The notes under the pieces are model-generated. The model did not search any database, was not told where the DNA came from, and saw only the letters and a program-made list of their open reading frames with translations. Shown here piece by piece: positions 1-8,781 of a DNA stretch of 64,000 bases; the stretch's first letter is position 1, and each line of letters begins with the position of its first letter. This stretch comes from VAXT01 sp963794605 (GTDB lineage: Bacteria > Actinomycetota > Thermoleophilia > Gaiellales > Gaiellaceae). The translations under genes and the position numbers were made by a program. Where the stretch lies: positions 1,116,001 through 1,180,000 of the forward strand of contig CAWCEN010000002.1 of assembly GCA_963794605.1 (NCBI GenBank), read 5' to 3'.

Positions 1-525
1 CTCCGCCGCCACGGCTGGACGCAGATTCCCGCCGGCTGGCTCGTCCAGTCGAGCCGGCCCCTGACGAGCGACCAGATCGCGGACGCCCGCAACGCCGCGG
101 CGGAAGCAGGACTCTCGATCGAGACTCAGCGTAAGAGCAACCCGCCGACGGAGGTGATGTCGATCGCGACTGCCGCAGGCGCCGTTCTTGCGCTCGCCAT
201 CCTCGCGATGACCGTCGGCCTGATCCGCGGCGAGAGCGCCGGTGACCTGCGCACCCTGACCGCGGCCGGAGCGACTGCCAGCATCCGCCGCACGCTGACG
301 GCCACCACCGCCGGTGCGCTCGCCCTTCTCGGTGCGGTCCTGGCCGTCGCGGGCGCGTATGTGGTCCTGCTTGCCCTGTACCACGACGACGTCGGGTATC
401 TGAGTGACGTGCCGGTCCTGTACCTCGCGCTTGCGGTCGTCGGCGTGCCGCTGGCCGCCGCTGGGGCCGGCTGGCTCGTCGCGGGACGCGAGCCGCCCAC
501 AATCGCCAGGCCGGTCATCAATTGA
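1..525 (+). CDS. FtsX-like ABC permease, C-terminal part (5' end outside window)
   Basis: The reading frame is open from the first base and ends at TGA 523-525, giving about 174 residues. The visible part is a short soluble stretch followed by three strongly hydrophobic segments (roughly residues 53-70, 98-122 and 133-157) separated by a positively charged Arg-rich loop and an acidic loop. This matches the last transmembrane block of FtsX/MacB-type permeases, which work with an ATP-binding partner in lipoprotein or peptide export or in cell-division signalling. The N-terminal half and any ATPase gene lie upstream of the window, so the subfamily cannot be stated. Confidence 0.75.
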   Translation, partial: LRRHGWTQIPAGWLVQSSRPLTSDQIADARNAAAEAGLSIETQRKSNPPTEVMSIATAAGAVLALAILAMTVGLIRGESAGDLRTLTAAGATASIRRTLTATTAGALALLGAVLAVAGAYVVLLALYHDDVGYLSDVPVLYLALAVVGVPLAAAGAGWLVAGREPPTIARPVIN

Positions 526-619
526 TCCGGCCGGGCTCCCAATCGCCGGGCGTCGTCCTGCTATGACGGCACCCGGCGATCCATTCTGAACGCGTCGGCG
601 CTGAGCCCAGGGGCGCCGC

Positions 620-1993
620 TCACCCGGGCGGGATGTTCTGGTTCAGCCGGAAGAGGTTCGTCGGGTCGTAGCGGCGCTTGACGGCCACGAGGCGGTCCCA
701 CGTCTCGCCCGGGTACGCGGCCCGGATTCGTTTCTCACCCTCGTCGCCCAGGAAGTTGACGTACGCGGCCGTGTCGTCCTGACGGAGCGCGTCGGCAAGG
801 CCGATGACCCACGGCTCATGCACCGGCGCCTCGTCTGGGCTTCCGAACATGGCCGCGACGTTGACCATGATCCGGCTCTGGCGGTGCGCGTACGCGGTCG
901 CATCGACCGGAACCCGGGCCGCCGCACCTCCCAGCACCCGCAGTTGCACGGCCGCCACCATCGCGGTGGAGGCCTGGAGCTGCTCGACGATTGTCTTCGC
1001 TGCCGAGCGGTCGAGGCTGTCGACGTACATCGTGCGGGCGACCACGATCGGGTGGAACTCCTCCTCACCGGGCACGAAGATCTCCGGGTAGCGCTTCGGC
1101 CCGAGCATGTCGGCGATCGGCTCCGCAAGCGCGCGGAACGGGGCCATTGCGCGTTCGCCGGCCTCGACATCGCCCGCGTACACGAGCACGGCGAAGATGA
1201 TCATGCGGCCGTGCTGCTCGGCGGGCAGGAACGGCATCGGAGGGGCCGGCATGACGGCCGCGATGCCCGACAGCTCCTCCGGCGCCGCCTCCGCCTCGGC
1301 GATGAAGGAGTAGATCGTGTCCGTTGTCGCCGGCAGGATGAGCATCCCGCCGACGACCGTCTCCAGCTTGTGCAGCCGCAGCCGGAGCCGCGTCGCGACG
1401 CCGAAGTTGCCGCCGCCGCCGCGGGTCGCCCAGAAGAGGTCCGGGTGCGAGTCGGCGTCGACGCGAAGTAGCTGACCGTCCGCAGTCACGACGTCGGCGG
1501 CGTGCAGGTCGTCGATCGTGAGGCCGTGCTTGCGGACGAGGTAGCCGATCCCTCCGCCGAGCGTGAGCCCGCCGACCCCGACCGAGCCGGTATCCCCGAA
1601 GGGCGTCGCCAGGCCATGCTCCGCGGCGGCTTTCGTGTAGCGGCCTGTGGTTACGCCTCCGCCGACCCAAGCCGTGCGGTCCTCGACGTCGATCTCCAGC
1701 CCGTTCAGGTCGCGGAGGTCGAGCACGATTCCACCCTCGGTCGTGCTGTGTCCAGGGATGCTGTGGCCGCCGCTCCGGATCGCGAGCTCGACCCCGGTCT
1801 CGCGCGCGAGCGTGATCACGCGCGAGACGTCGTCGGCGTTGGCCGCGCGGACGATCGCCGCGGGCCGGCGATCGATCCCTCCGTAGAAGACCGTGCGGTC
1901 TTCGTCGTAGCCGGGATCTCCCGGCGTCGTGACTGTTCCGTCGAGGTCTGCTCGGAGCTGCGGAATCGAAATAGCTGTGGTTGCACCTGGCAT
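620..1993 (-). CDS. FAD-binding oxidoreductase, BBE/6-hydroxynicotine-oxidase type
   Basis: 457-aa PCMH-type flavoprotein. The N-terminal FAD-binding domain has RSGGHS at residues 73-78, whose His77 is the usual site of covalent 8-alpha-histidyl FAD attachment. A second glycine-rich stretch (GDTGSVGVGG, about 133-142) carries no Cys, so a bicovalent 6-S-cysteinyl link as in berberine bridge enzyme is not expected. The C-terminus (about 410-455) is a BBE domain ending in the typical YDPTNLFRLNQNI motif. Such enzymes oxidise alcohols, amines or sugars with O2; the substrate is unknown. The ATG at 1993 follows a GAAAGGGA ribosome-binding site. The gene is intact although it sits beside decayed DNA. 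Confidence 0.88.
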   Translation of the reverse strand: MPGATTAISIPQLRADLDGTVTTPGDPGYDEDRTVFYGGIDRRPAAIVRAANADDVSRVITLARETGVELAIRSGGHSIPGHSTTEGGIVLDLRDLNGLEIDVEDRTAWVGGGVTTGRYTKAAAEHGLATPFGDTGSVGVGGLTLGGGIGYLVRKHGLTIDDLHAADVVTADGQLLRVDADSHPDLFWATRGGGGNFGVATRLRLRLHKLETVVGGMLILPATTDTIYSFIAEAEAAPEELSGIAAVMPAPPMPFLPAEQHGRMIIFAVLVYAGDVEAGERAMAPFRALAEPIADMLGPKRYPEIFVPGEEEFHPIVVARTMYVDSLDRSAAKTIVEQLQASTAMVAAVQLRVLGGAAARVPVDATAYAHRQSRIMVNVAAMFGSPDEAPVHEPWVIGLADALRQDDTAAYVNFLGDEGEKRIRAAYPGETWDRLVAVKRRYDPTNLFRLNQNIPPG

Positions 1994-2028
1994 GGTGAAT
2001 CCCTTTCTCTCGTTGGGTCGATGGGCGG

Positions 2029-3905
2029 CTACGCCGCCTCCTCGAGAGCTGCTTCCTCGAGCGCCGGCTCGTGCACTTCCTCCTCCTGTGCGCGCAGGTC
2101 ACGTCCGCGCACGAGGAAAATGGAGACGAGCAGGCCGGCGAAGGCGATTGCAGCTCCCGCCCAGAAGGCGTTGGCGAGCCCGTTGGTCAATGCGGACGGT
2201 CCAGCGGCTCCGCCCGCGAGCTTGTCCTCCGTGGTCGAGACAGCGATCGTCGAGAGGAGAGCGAGGCCGACGGCGCCACCGACCTGCTGCGAGGTGTTGA
2301 TGAGTCCTGATGCCGTCTGTCGGGTGTGAGCATCGTGATCCCCCCTTGCGTGGTTTCGTCGAGACGACGAACGGGAGACGAGGAAAGGGACATTCATCGG
2401 CCTCCCTCGAGTCGTGTTGGGCGTCCGGAAGCGAGGCTCGCAAACGGGCGACGCCGCTCGCGTGTGGCCACCAGGCGTTTGTGGTGCGGCTAGCCACACT
2501 CGGGGCAATGGCGTTCCAGACGCCGGCCAGCGCCGCGATCGTGAACTCAGGCACTGAATGCGGCGACACGGCGATGTGAGGAAGCGGCGGAAGGGATCGG
2601 TGTGCGCGAGTACGAGAGCGCGTTCGTACTCCACCGCGCGTCGTCGGCTCGGCCGAGGCGGCGGAGCAGGTCGACGGAGACCTGTGTGAAGTACAGGAGG
2701 CCGAGGTGAGGGTTCTCCGAAGAGCAGCACCGGCTTGACGCCGATCCGGCTCACCGCTTGGCCGCGACATTCGCCCAGATGACAGCGGTGCCGGCGACCG
2801 CGAGGTAGCCGAACCAGGTCTCGATCGGCGAGAGCCCGAGCAGCTGCTGCATGTACAGGGTGAGGAACAGCCACATCGAGAGTAATTCGCCGCGCCCAGG
2901 TGAACAGGCCGAGCCACGTTCGCTGCGGGTCCAGTGTGTGCAGTCGGAAGATGGAGAGCGGCACTAGCGGCGCTCGACTGCGGTTCTCGCGCCAGACGAC
3001 GAACAGCTAGGCGAAGCAGGGCACCCGTCGCCGGCATCGGCTCAGCGAAGACGCCAGAGCGCCTCCGCGAGAGCCAGGTCCCACTGCCGCCCTTGCGTGA
3101 AGAAGATAGACGAGGACGAGCAGGACGAGGCCCGAGGAGGTGGCGGCGGGGACGGAGGGGATGCCCGGCCGGGATCGTCGTGCGACTGGCCGTGCGCGTC
3201 AGCGGCTATCGGGGAGCAGGAACGGCGAGGAGATCCTCGGTCCTCAGGCCGCGAGCGCACGCAGGGTCAGAGCGACCTGCGATGAGCGCTGAACGCCGAC
3301 GGGAAGTTGACGAAGAAGACCCACTCCCAGGGAGAAGGTCGATTGGCCATCAAGACGCCCGCGGCGGCGCCGAAGCCGCCGACCGCGCCCCAGGCGCCGA
3401 GTGCGACGTTGCGTCGCGCCCCTCGGTGAACGTTGTGGTCAGGATCGAGAGCCAAGGCGGGATTGGCGGCCGCGCCGAGGCGCCAGGATCGGCCGCGCCG
3501 CGAAGCCGACGTCCTCCTCGCCAAAGGCCGAAGCGCGAAGCAACCTGAAGACGACGAGGACCCGGCCCCAGTCGCGGAAGACCTGCTCGAGCAGCCCCTA
3601 CCTCTCCACCAGCGGCCGCACCTCCACGGCGCCGCCCATCCGGCGGCCGGAATCCGCGCGGCGATGTCGAGCGCCGGCGAGTCGGGCGCCGAGCAGGAGG
3701 AAGCCGCCGAGGGCCCGCCTCGCGAACGGCGGTGAGAAGCGACTGACAGTTCTCGCGCGGACGGTGGTCGCTGGATCGACGGGCAAGGCCAGCGATAGAG
3801 GCAGTGGCCAAGATCGAGATGTCGAGGATGACCATGAACTGCACGTCCTCGGACAGCTGGTCGAACTCGCCGGGCGGCCGGGTAGATCTGGAGTAAGTAC
3901 TTCAT
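2029..3905 (-). pseudogene. Composite pseudogene: DHA2-type MFS transporter with YCII and sigma-factor fragments
   Basis: Reading all three minus frames gives pieces of one drug exporter in the right order. QFMVILDISIL (near 3840) is TM1, GGFLLLGARLAG (near 3700) and WEWVFFVNFPSA (near 3310) are later MFS motifs, RAPLVPLSIFRLHTL lies near 2960, MWLFLTLYMQQLLGLSP near 2860, and SGLINTSQQVGGAVGLALLS near 2300. No single frame holds them and several stops intervene. Two foreign pieces are embedded. At 3905 a good ribosome-binding site (GAGGAGGACGCC) and ATG open MKYLLQIYP..GEFDQLSED, a YCII/DGPF-type N-terminus that runs into the MFS start. At about 2690-2570, LLRRLGRADDAR and YERALVLAHTDPFRRFL resemble the C-terminus of a DUF6596 sigma factor. 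The order suggests deletions and joining of a former sigma-YCII-MFS cluster. Confidence 0.7.
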
Positions 3906-4082
3906 GGCGTCCTCCTCAGGAGCTAGTTTCTCGTCTCTACAACGAACGTACACGCGGTAAGGGGACACCCTGCAACCGGACACTGACGGCGCTCGGCAGC
4001 GTGACCTGATTGCCCGTGGGCCAGGAGGGCATCGCGTCCACCTAGCCACCTGCGGGGGGCTCGCCGAGGGCGGGCCCTCCAT

Positions 4083-5520
4083 TCACATTCCCTTCTCGAG
4101 TCGAGTGCCCGACCGGGATCTCGGCCCGTAGCGTTGTGCCGACCCCGGCCGGGCTCTCAACGTCGAGCCGGCCCCCAGCGCCTCGACGCGGTCGATGAGA
4201 CCGCAGAGCCCCGAGCCGGCATCGGCGTTCGCACCTCCGACGCCGTCGTCGGACACTTCGACGACGACCGCCCCGCCTCTCTGCACAACGCGCACCTGCG
4301 CCCTCGTTGCCTGTGCGTGCTTCGCAACGTTGGTCAGCGCCTCGGCGATCAGGTAGTACGCGGCTGCCTCGATCGGCTCTGCCAGGCGTTCCGGCGGCAT
4401 CTCGATGATCGCGATCGGCACCGGGACGCGACCGGTGAGCGAATCGACCGCGACGCCGAGGCCGTGCTCGGTCAGCAGCGGGGGATGCAGGCCGCGGGCG
4501 AGCTCCCGCAGCTCTTCGAGCGCGAGCGAGGCCTCATCCGAAGCGCCGCCGAGCAACTCGCGTACCGCGCCAGGATCGTCGTCGAGCTTGTCCAGCGCGA
4601 GCCGGATCGACACCGCGAGCGTGACGAGGTGTTGCTGCGCCCCGTCGTGGAGGTTCCGCTCGAGGCGCCGTCACTCGACGTCACCGGCGGCGACGATGCG
4701 GGCCCGCGACGCGGCGAGGTCGTCGAGGCGCGCCTGGAGCTCGGCGTTCAGGCGGTGGAGCTCGGCCTCGTAGAGCTTGCGCTCGGTGATGTCCTGAGCC
4801 GCGCGTCCGTATCGGCTGGTTGGAGTCGTCGGTCTCGACGACTCCGCGGCTCGAGATCCAGCGAACCGTTCCGTGCGGAAGCGGTACACGGTGCTCGAAG
4901 GCGAACGGTGTGCGTTCCTCGTACGCGCGATCGACCATCTCCCTGACCATCTCTCGATCGTCTGGGTGTATCGAGGCCAGGAAATCCTCGTAGAACATCT
5001 CCCTGGAGCCGGGCTCGAGCCCCCACAGGCGATAGAGCTCGTCCGACCAGGTGATGCGGTTCGAGACGACCTCCCACTCCCAGCTGCCGATGTGCGCGAG
5101 CTGCTGCGCTTCCGCGAGCCTCGTCTCCTGCAGCTTGCGCTCGGTGACGTCGCTGTAGACGACCATGTAGCCGACGACCTCGCCGGAAGCGTCACGGACG
5201 GGCGCCGCCGCGATCGACACGTCGATGAGCGATCCGTCCTTGCGTTGCCGAATGGTCTCGTAGCCGCTGAACGCCTCACCCGACCGGAGCTTGGCCCTCA
5301 GGAGCGCGCCCTCGTCCTCCCTCGTCTCCTGCACCATCGGCATGTCGGTCCGGCCGAGCATCTCCTCCCGCGTCCAGCCGAAGATCTCCTCCGCGGCGGA
5401 GTTCCACCGCACGATGTGCGTGTCGAGGTCGACTTCCATGATCCCGAGCGGCGCTGACTCGATCACCGCCTGGAGCCGCTCCTCGGACTGGGTCAGATCC
5501 CCGAGCTCAGCCGCGTCCAC
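4083..5520 (-). pseudogene. PAS-PAS sensor histidine kinase (NarL/LiaS type), three lesions
   Basis: The reconstructed protein has two PAS domains (first from SEERLQAVIESAPLGIMEVD, second from AHIGSWEWEV with HPDDR), a coiled linker (DITERKLYEAELHRLNAEL), a HisKA_3 phosphoacceptor box (RRLERNLHDGAQQ) and an HATPase domain (EALTNVAKHAQ, DDGVGG). Three changes break it. One base is missing near 4806-4815 before AQDITERKL. An in-frame TGA at 4671-4673 replaces the Arg codon expected in GDxERRRLERNLHDG. One G is missing near 4170 after the DRVEALG motif; in the restored frame the C-terminus would run to a stop at 4042-4044. Three independent lesions make a dead gene likely, although indel errors are possible. 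It abuts another truncated gene. Confidence 0.75.
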
Positions 5521-5524
5521 GGGA

Positions 5525-5926
5525 TCAGAGTCTACGTCGGTCGCGCTCGGAGTTAGGACGGCACTCGCGTAGTGCTCGGCATCCGTCAGTTCTCGACTCT
5601 GAGCGGTAGAGGTCGATGTAGTCGAAGCCGAGTCGGCGTAGGCAGCCCTCGAAGCCGACGAGCGCGTCCTCGTAGCCGTAATCGCTGATCCACAGCTTCG
5701 TCGTCACGAACATGTCGCCGCGGTCGATGCCAGAGCGCCGGATCGCATCGCCGACCTCGCGCTCGTTGCCGTAGGCGGCTGCGGTGTCGACGAGTCGGTA
5801 GCCGACCGCGATCGCGGCCTCGACGGCACCGGTGGTATCCGCGGGCGGGCTCTGGAAGACGCCCAGTCCGAGGGCGGGCATCTCGACGCCGTTGTTCAGG
5901 GTGATCGAAGCTGGTGAGGTAGTCAT
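5525..5926 (-). pseudogene. Aldo/keto reductase, N-terminal half only
   Basis: The first ~110 residues are a clear AKR TIM-barrel start: LNNGVEMPALGLGVFQ, then DTAAAYGNE containing the catalytic Asp and Tyr, and the catalytic Lys in TTKLWISDYG. After GFDYIDLY the sequence turns into an unrelated tail and stops at 133 residues, whereas AKRs are about 270-290 residues. The second half of the barrel, with the His and NADPH-phosphate-binding residues, is absent, so the product cannot fold as a barrel. The start ATG at 5926 has a GGAGA ribosome-binding site. The break lies 5 bases from the damaged kinase start, suggesting one deletion joined the two. Confidence 0.8.
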
Positions 5927-5950
5927 GTCTGTCTCCGGCGGCGCTCGTCG

Positions 5951-6178
5951 CTAGGGCAAGGTGCCGGTGTCGAGCCATGATCGGAAGCGCTGCACGTCTT
6001 CCTCGGGCCACGCGCTATCGCAAGGCATCTGACCGGCAGCGAGCGCCGCATAGATCGCCTCCCCATGCGTCCGCAGCTCCTCGTACGAAGCCAGGTCGAA
6101 GGCGAACTGCATCGATCGGATGTCGCCATCCCTGAAGAGCGGCCGGATGTCCCTGGCGAAGCTCAGTTGCTGGGCCAT
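5951..6178 (-). CDS. Small conserved protein, ARDIRPLF-type (75 aa)
   Basis: 75-residue soluble protein beginning AQQLSFARDIRPLFRDGD and ending WPEEDVQRFRSWLDTGTLP. The pattern (FxRDIRPLF at the start, MPCD..W in the middle, RFxxWLDxG at the end) resembles the c-type-cytochrome-like fold used in planctomycete-type cytochrome proteins, but there is no CxxCH haem motif. No function can be assigned. Its ATG overlaps the TGA of the upstream SnoaL-like gene by four bases (ATGA), so the two are translationally coupled and probably belong to the same operon. Confidence 0.7.
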   Translation of the reverse strand: MAQQLSFARDIRPLFRDGDIRSMQFAFDLASYEELRTHGEAIYAALAAGQMPCDSAWPEEDVQRFRSWLDTGTLP

Positions 6179-6654
6179 CAGTTTTCCTCGTCGGTCCCGA
6201 GCGATCGCGTTTCGCTCCAGTCGAGGATCAGATTGCTTTCGGCGAAGTACCAGCTTTGCTCGGTCTTGGCGAACGTGTCGAGATACCGAAGGGAGGCGAT
6301 CATGATCTTGCGATTGCCGTCCTCGGTGAAGACGTGGTGGGCGATGGTGTAGCTCTCGCCCGTGGCGCGGTTGCCGTCGATGGTGACCGTGCTTTGGCCG
6401 TTGAAGTGCGTCGTCACTTCGTAGCGGTTGAGGTCATCGAAGATGGGTGTGAGCGCTTCTCGTCCTTGTAGGACGTAGGTCGGCTCGCTGCCTTGACCGT
6501 CCATGTAGACGGCGAAGCGGGTGTCGTCGGTGAAGAGCGCCTTCTGGCCCTCGGCGTCGCGGCGGTCGGCGCAGTGTGCGTACGCGTCGAAGAGCTCGCG
6601 CAATGCGAGGCGGTCGGCGGCTTCAGCCGGTGTGAGCTCGGTGTGGACGTCCAT
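6178..6654 (-). CDS. SnoaL-like / nuclear transport factor 2 family protein
   Basis: 158 aa with the SnoaL_4-type layout: an N-terminal helix (AADRLALRELFDAYAHCADRRD), the FTDDTRFAVYMDG strand, and the central strand block with TTHFNGQSTVTIDG and YTIAHHVF. This cone-shaped fold occurs in ring hydroxylases, dehydratases and isomerases and in many proteins of unknown activity. The paired His in the fifth strand are typical pocket residues. It lies 14 bases downstream of the oxidoreductase gene and overlaps the next small gene, forming the middle of an operon that begins with the glycosylase at 7906. Confidence 0.8.
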   Translation of the reverse strand: MDVHTELTPAEAADRLALRELFDAYAHCADRRDAEGQKALFTDDTRFAVYMDGQGSEPTYVLQGREALTPIFDDLNRYEVTTHFNGQSTVTIDGNRATGESYTIAHHVFTEDGNRKIMIASLRYLDTFAKTEQSWYFAESNLILDWSETRSLGTDEEN

Positions 6655-6668
6655 CGCTTGGAAGCTTC

Positions 6669-7247
6669 TCAGACTCGGATGAGGTTGACGCCAGAGAGCG
6701 GGTGGTGGATCTGCTGCAGCGCGCCGCCCGTCGCGAGGTCGCCGAGGTCGATTGCTGCGAAGCCCGCGTCCTGGAACAGTGCGACGACCTCCGCTTTCGC
6801 ATCGGCGTCGTCGCCGGAGACGAAGATCACGCGCTGGCCACCGGCCTCGTGTGGATCCGAGCCGAGCACCTCGGCGCCGAGCGTATTGGCGGCCTTCACG
6901 ACTCGCGCGCCGGCGACCAGATCGGCGACGAGCTCGCTCGATGTTCTCCCTTCGAGATCGTCGGCGGCCCAGTCGTTGGTCGCGTCGATGACGATTTGAT
7001 TGTTCCAGGTGAGGCCTTGCACGGCGTCGGGCACGCGGTCCCAGGGCACGGCGATGACGACGATGCCGGTCGTTGCCGCATGATCGACCGTCCCGGCCGA
7101 CACTCCCTCGCCGAGGGTCGAGACCACCGAGGTCAGCGATTCGGGGCCGCGGCTGTTGGCGATCACGACGGACCGGCCTGCGCGCAGGGCGGTGCGCGCC
7201 ATCGCCTGGCCGAGGCGGCCTGCGCCGATGATTCCTACGTCCGTCAC
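6669..7247 (-). CDS. NADPH-dependent F420 reductase-like / NAD(P)-binding oxidoreductase
   Basis: 192-aa Rossmann protein. It opens with VGIIGAGRLGQAMARTALRAG, followed by the second-strand end ANSRGPESL, which favours NADP-type binding. The later VIAVPWDRV and IDATNDW segments match the F420_oxidored/ProC-like fold. Relatives reduce F420 with NADPH or act as small reductases, and sequence alone cannot separate these. The GTG start at 7247 overlaps the TGA of the upstream glycosylase gene (GTGA), so the two are coupled. Confidence 0.8.
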   Translation of the reverse strand: MTDVGIIGAGRLGQAMARTALRAGRSVVIANSRGPESLTSVVSTLGEGVSAGTVDHAATTGIVVIAVPWDRVPDAVQGLTWNNQIVIDATNDWAADDLEGRTSSELVADLVAGARVVKAANTLGAEVLGSDPHEAGGQRVIFVSGDDADAKAEVVALFQDAGFAAIDLGDLATGGALQQIHHPLSGVNLIRV

Positions 7248-7906
7248 GGTTGCCCGTCGTATTCGGACGCGAACAGGTAGCTCACTGCAAGGCTCCGATA
7301 CGGCTTCCAGCGATCCGACACCTGAGCCACCTCGTCTTCGGTCGGAAGGTGGTCGAAGCCGTACGCCCGTTGCATCGCGCGTCGAAGCGCGAGGTCGCCC
7401 GAGAGAAAGACGTCAGGCCGATCGAGGGCCACGAGCAGGAACCCACGAGCGGTCCACGGCCCGATTCCGGACACCTCGGTCAGGGTCGCCTCGACTTCGT
7501 CATCGGTCATGCGCAAGAGCGTCTCCTCGCTCAGGCGCCCGTCGACGAATCGCTCGGCGAGCGCGCGCAAGGTCTCGCCCTTTCGAACCGAGAAGCCGCT
7601 GTCGCGCAAGACCTGTGGATCGGCCGCGAGCAACTCGGCCGGCGACGGCAGATGCCCTCCGAAGCTGTCCTGCAGGTGCGAGATGATCGCCCGGGTCGAG
7701 GCGACGGAGAGCTGTTGGCCGGCGACCTGGAAGACGAGCGTCCCGAAGGCGTCGAGCGGTGGGAGCTCCTCCATCCAGGCCCGCGGGCGGAAGTCCGGGC
7801 GCGCATCGATCAGCCGCGCCAGCACTGGGTCCGCCTTCCGAAGGAACTCGCGCGCCTCGGGATCGGCGATCGCGGCTCGCTTGCGGGGCGGGGCGTCCAC
7901 ACTCAT
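7244..7906 (-). CDS. DNA-3-methyladenine glycosylase II (AlkA/HhH-GPD family)
   Basis: 220 aa. The HhH-GPD fold is seen in the helix-hairpin-helix motif LTEVSGIGPWTARGFLLVAL and in the catalytic Asp of FLSGDLALRRA that follows it. VFQVAGQQLSVASTRAII is the typical preceding helix pair, and RWKPYRSLAVSYLF forms the C-terminal helix. These enzymes excise alkylated purines for base-excision repair in the cytoplasm. There is no N-terminal Ada domain and no Cys-rich Fe-S loop, so AlkA-like fits better than endonuclease III. ATG at 7906; it is the first intact gene of a four-gene minus-strand run. Confidence 0.9.
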   Translation of the reverse strand: MSVDAPPRKRAAIADPEAREFLRKADPVLARLIDARPDFRPRAWMEELPPLDAFGTLVFQVAGQQLSVASTRAIISHLQDSFGGHLPSPAELLAADPQVLRDSGFSVRKGETLRALAERFVDGRLSEETLLRMTDDEVEATLTEVSGIGPWTARGFLLVALDRPDVFLSGDLALRRAMQRAYGFDHLPTEDEVAQVSDRWKPYRSLAVSYLFASEYDGQP

Positions 7907-8267
7907 GGTTGTAGCAATCGTTCGGTGAGCACGATCTCGATGACGTCGTTCACCGTCTCCTCGCGCGCCCAGTCGCGTTGCAGCTCACCCGCCAGCGCGA
8001 CCCAGCTGATGGGGCGGGCTCCGGCTTGGACGACCCGTTCGAGAGCGGCGCGATGAGCTTCCTCCGAGGTGCCTCCGACCGCGTCGACGACGGGATAGAC
8101 GTCGAGGGCGAGCTTCACGTCGAGACGATGTTCTCGAGGAGCAGCTCCTGATCCATCGAGCGGACCGCGGCGAACTGCGAGGGCTGGTAGTCGATCACGA
8201 ACATCGCCGCGTTCTGCGGCGTGAGCAGATGGTCGCCGAGCGGATCGCGGATCGGAGCGCTAGCCAT
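7903..8267 (-). pseudogene. Isochorismatase-family hydrolase, frameshifted with internal deletion
   Basis: The N-terminal piece (DHLLTPQNAAMFVIDYQPSQFAAVRSMDQELLLENIVST) and the C-terminal piece (LDVYPVVDAVGGTSEEAHRAALERV..SWVALAGELQRDWAR) both match cysteine-hydrolase/isochorismatase proteins of about 210 residues. They join at IVSTVKLA in two frames: one G is missing at the acg-gtg boundary near 8116, and immediately afterwards about 90-100 residues are absent, including the region of the catalytic Lys and Cys. The Asp of VIDYQPSQ survives. The ATG at 8267 overlaps the TGA of the upstream MBL remnant, so both were one operon before decay. Confidence 0.75.
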
Positions 8268-8722
8268 CAGGGGTGCACCTGGGACCCGTAGCCGAGATCG
8301 AGGCGAATCGACTCCATGACCCAGAACGTCGTGCTCTCGGTGAACACGTCGGCCGCCGCGAGCACGCCGGTGTACTTCTCGATGACCGGTGCGGCAGCGG
8401 CGGCGGTGGTCGCGTCGAGATGCGCCTTCACAGCCGCCCACATGTTTTCGCCGTACTTCACGTAGTACGGCGTGGGATCGAGGGTGTCGATCGCGGTCCG
8501 GACGCTCTCGGAGATGTCTGCCATGTACTGCTGGTGCAGCGTGACGTCGTCGCGAGTGCCGAGCCTGCCGAGGTGGCCGCCGATGAAGTGCTTCCAGGAG
8601 TAGGCAAGCGCGTTGGCGGGGGCCTCGATGTAGCCGGGGATGTCTTCGGTCAGATTCGAGAGGTAGACCGGCGCCCAGCCCGGGTTGACGATGTCGATCA
8701 GCATCAGCGTTTCGTGGTACGT
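8267..8722 (-). pseudogene. MBL-fold metallo-hydrolase, C-terminal remnant
   Basis: From about 8722 the frame reads TYHETLMLIDIVNPGWAPV and continues with HFIGGHLGRLGTRDDV to a TGA at 8267-8269. This matches the second half of MBL-fold hydrolases often found beside isochorismatase-like genes, with GGHLGRLG as a late metal-site motif. The N-terminal HxHxDH metal motif is missing: the frame upstream of 8722 encodes low-complexity residues and runs into the terminator region and the end of the neighbouring propeller gene. It is therefore a 5'-truncated copy. Confidence 0.7.
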
Positions 8723-8737
8723 ACCCACCTCCGGGGC

Positions 8738-8768
8738 GCCTCCAGCCGCCGATGCGGCGGCCGGAGGC
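8738..8768 (-). terminator. Hairpin downstream of propeller-cupredoxin gene
   Basis: 13-base arms (GCCTCCAGCCGCC at 8738-8750 and GGCGGCCGGAGGC at 8756-8768) pair with one mismatch around a 5-base loop. It begins 14 bases after the stop of the fused propeller-cupredoxin gene. There is no U-tract, so it may act as an mRNA-stabilising hairpin or a weak terminator. Confidence 0.5.
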
Positions 8769-8781
8769 GCATCCAACGTGG

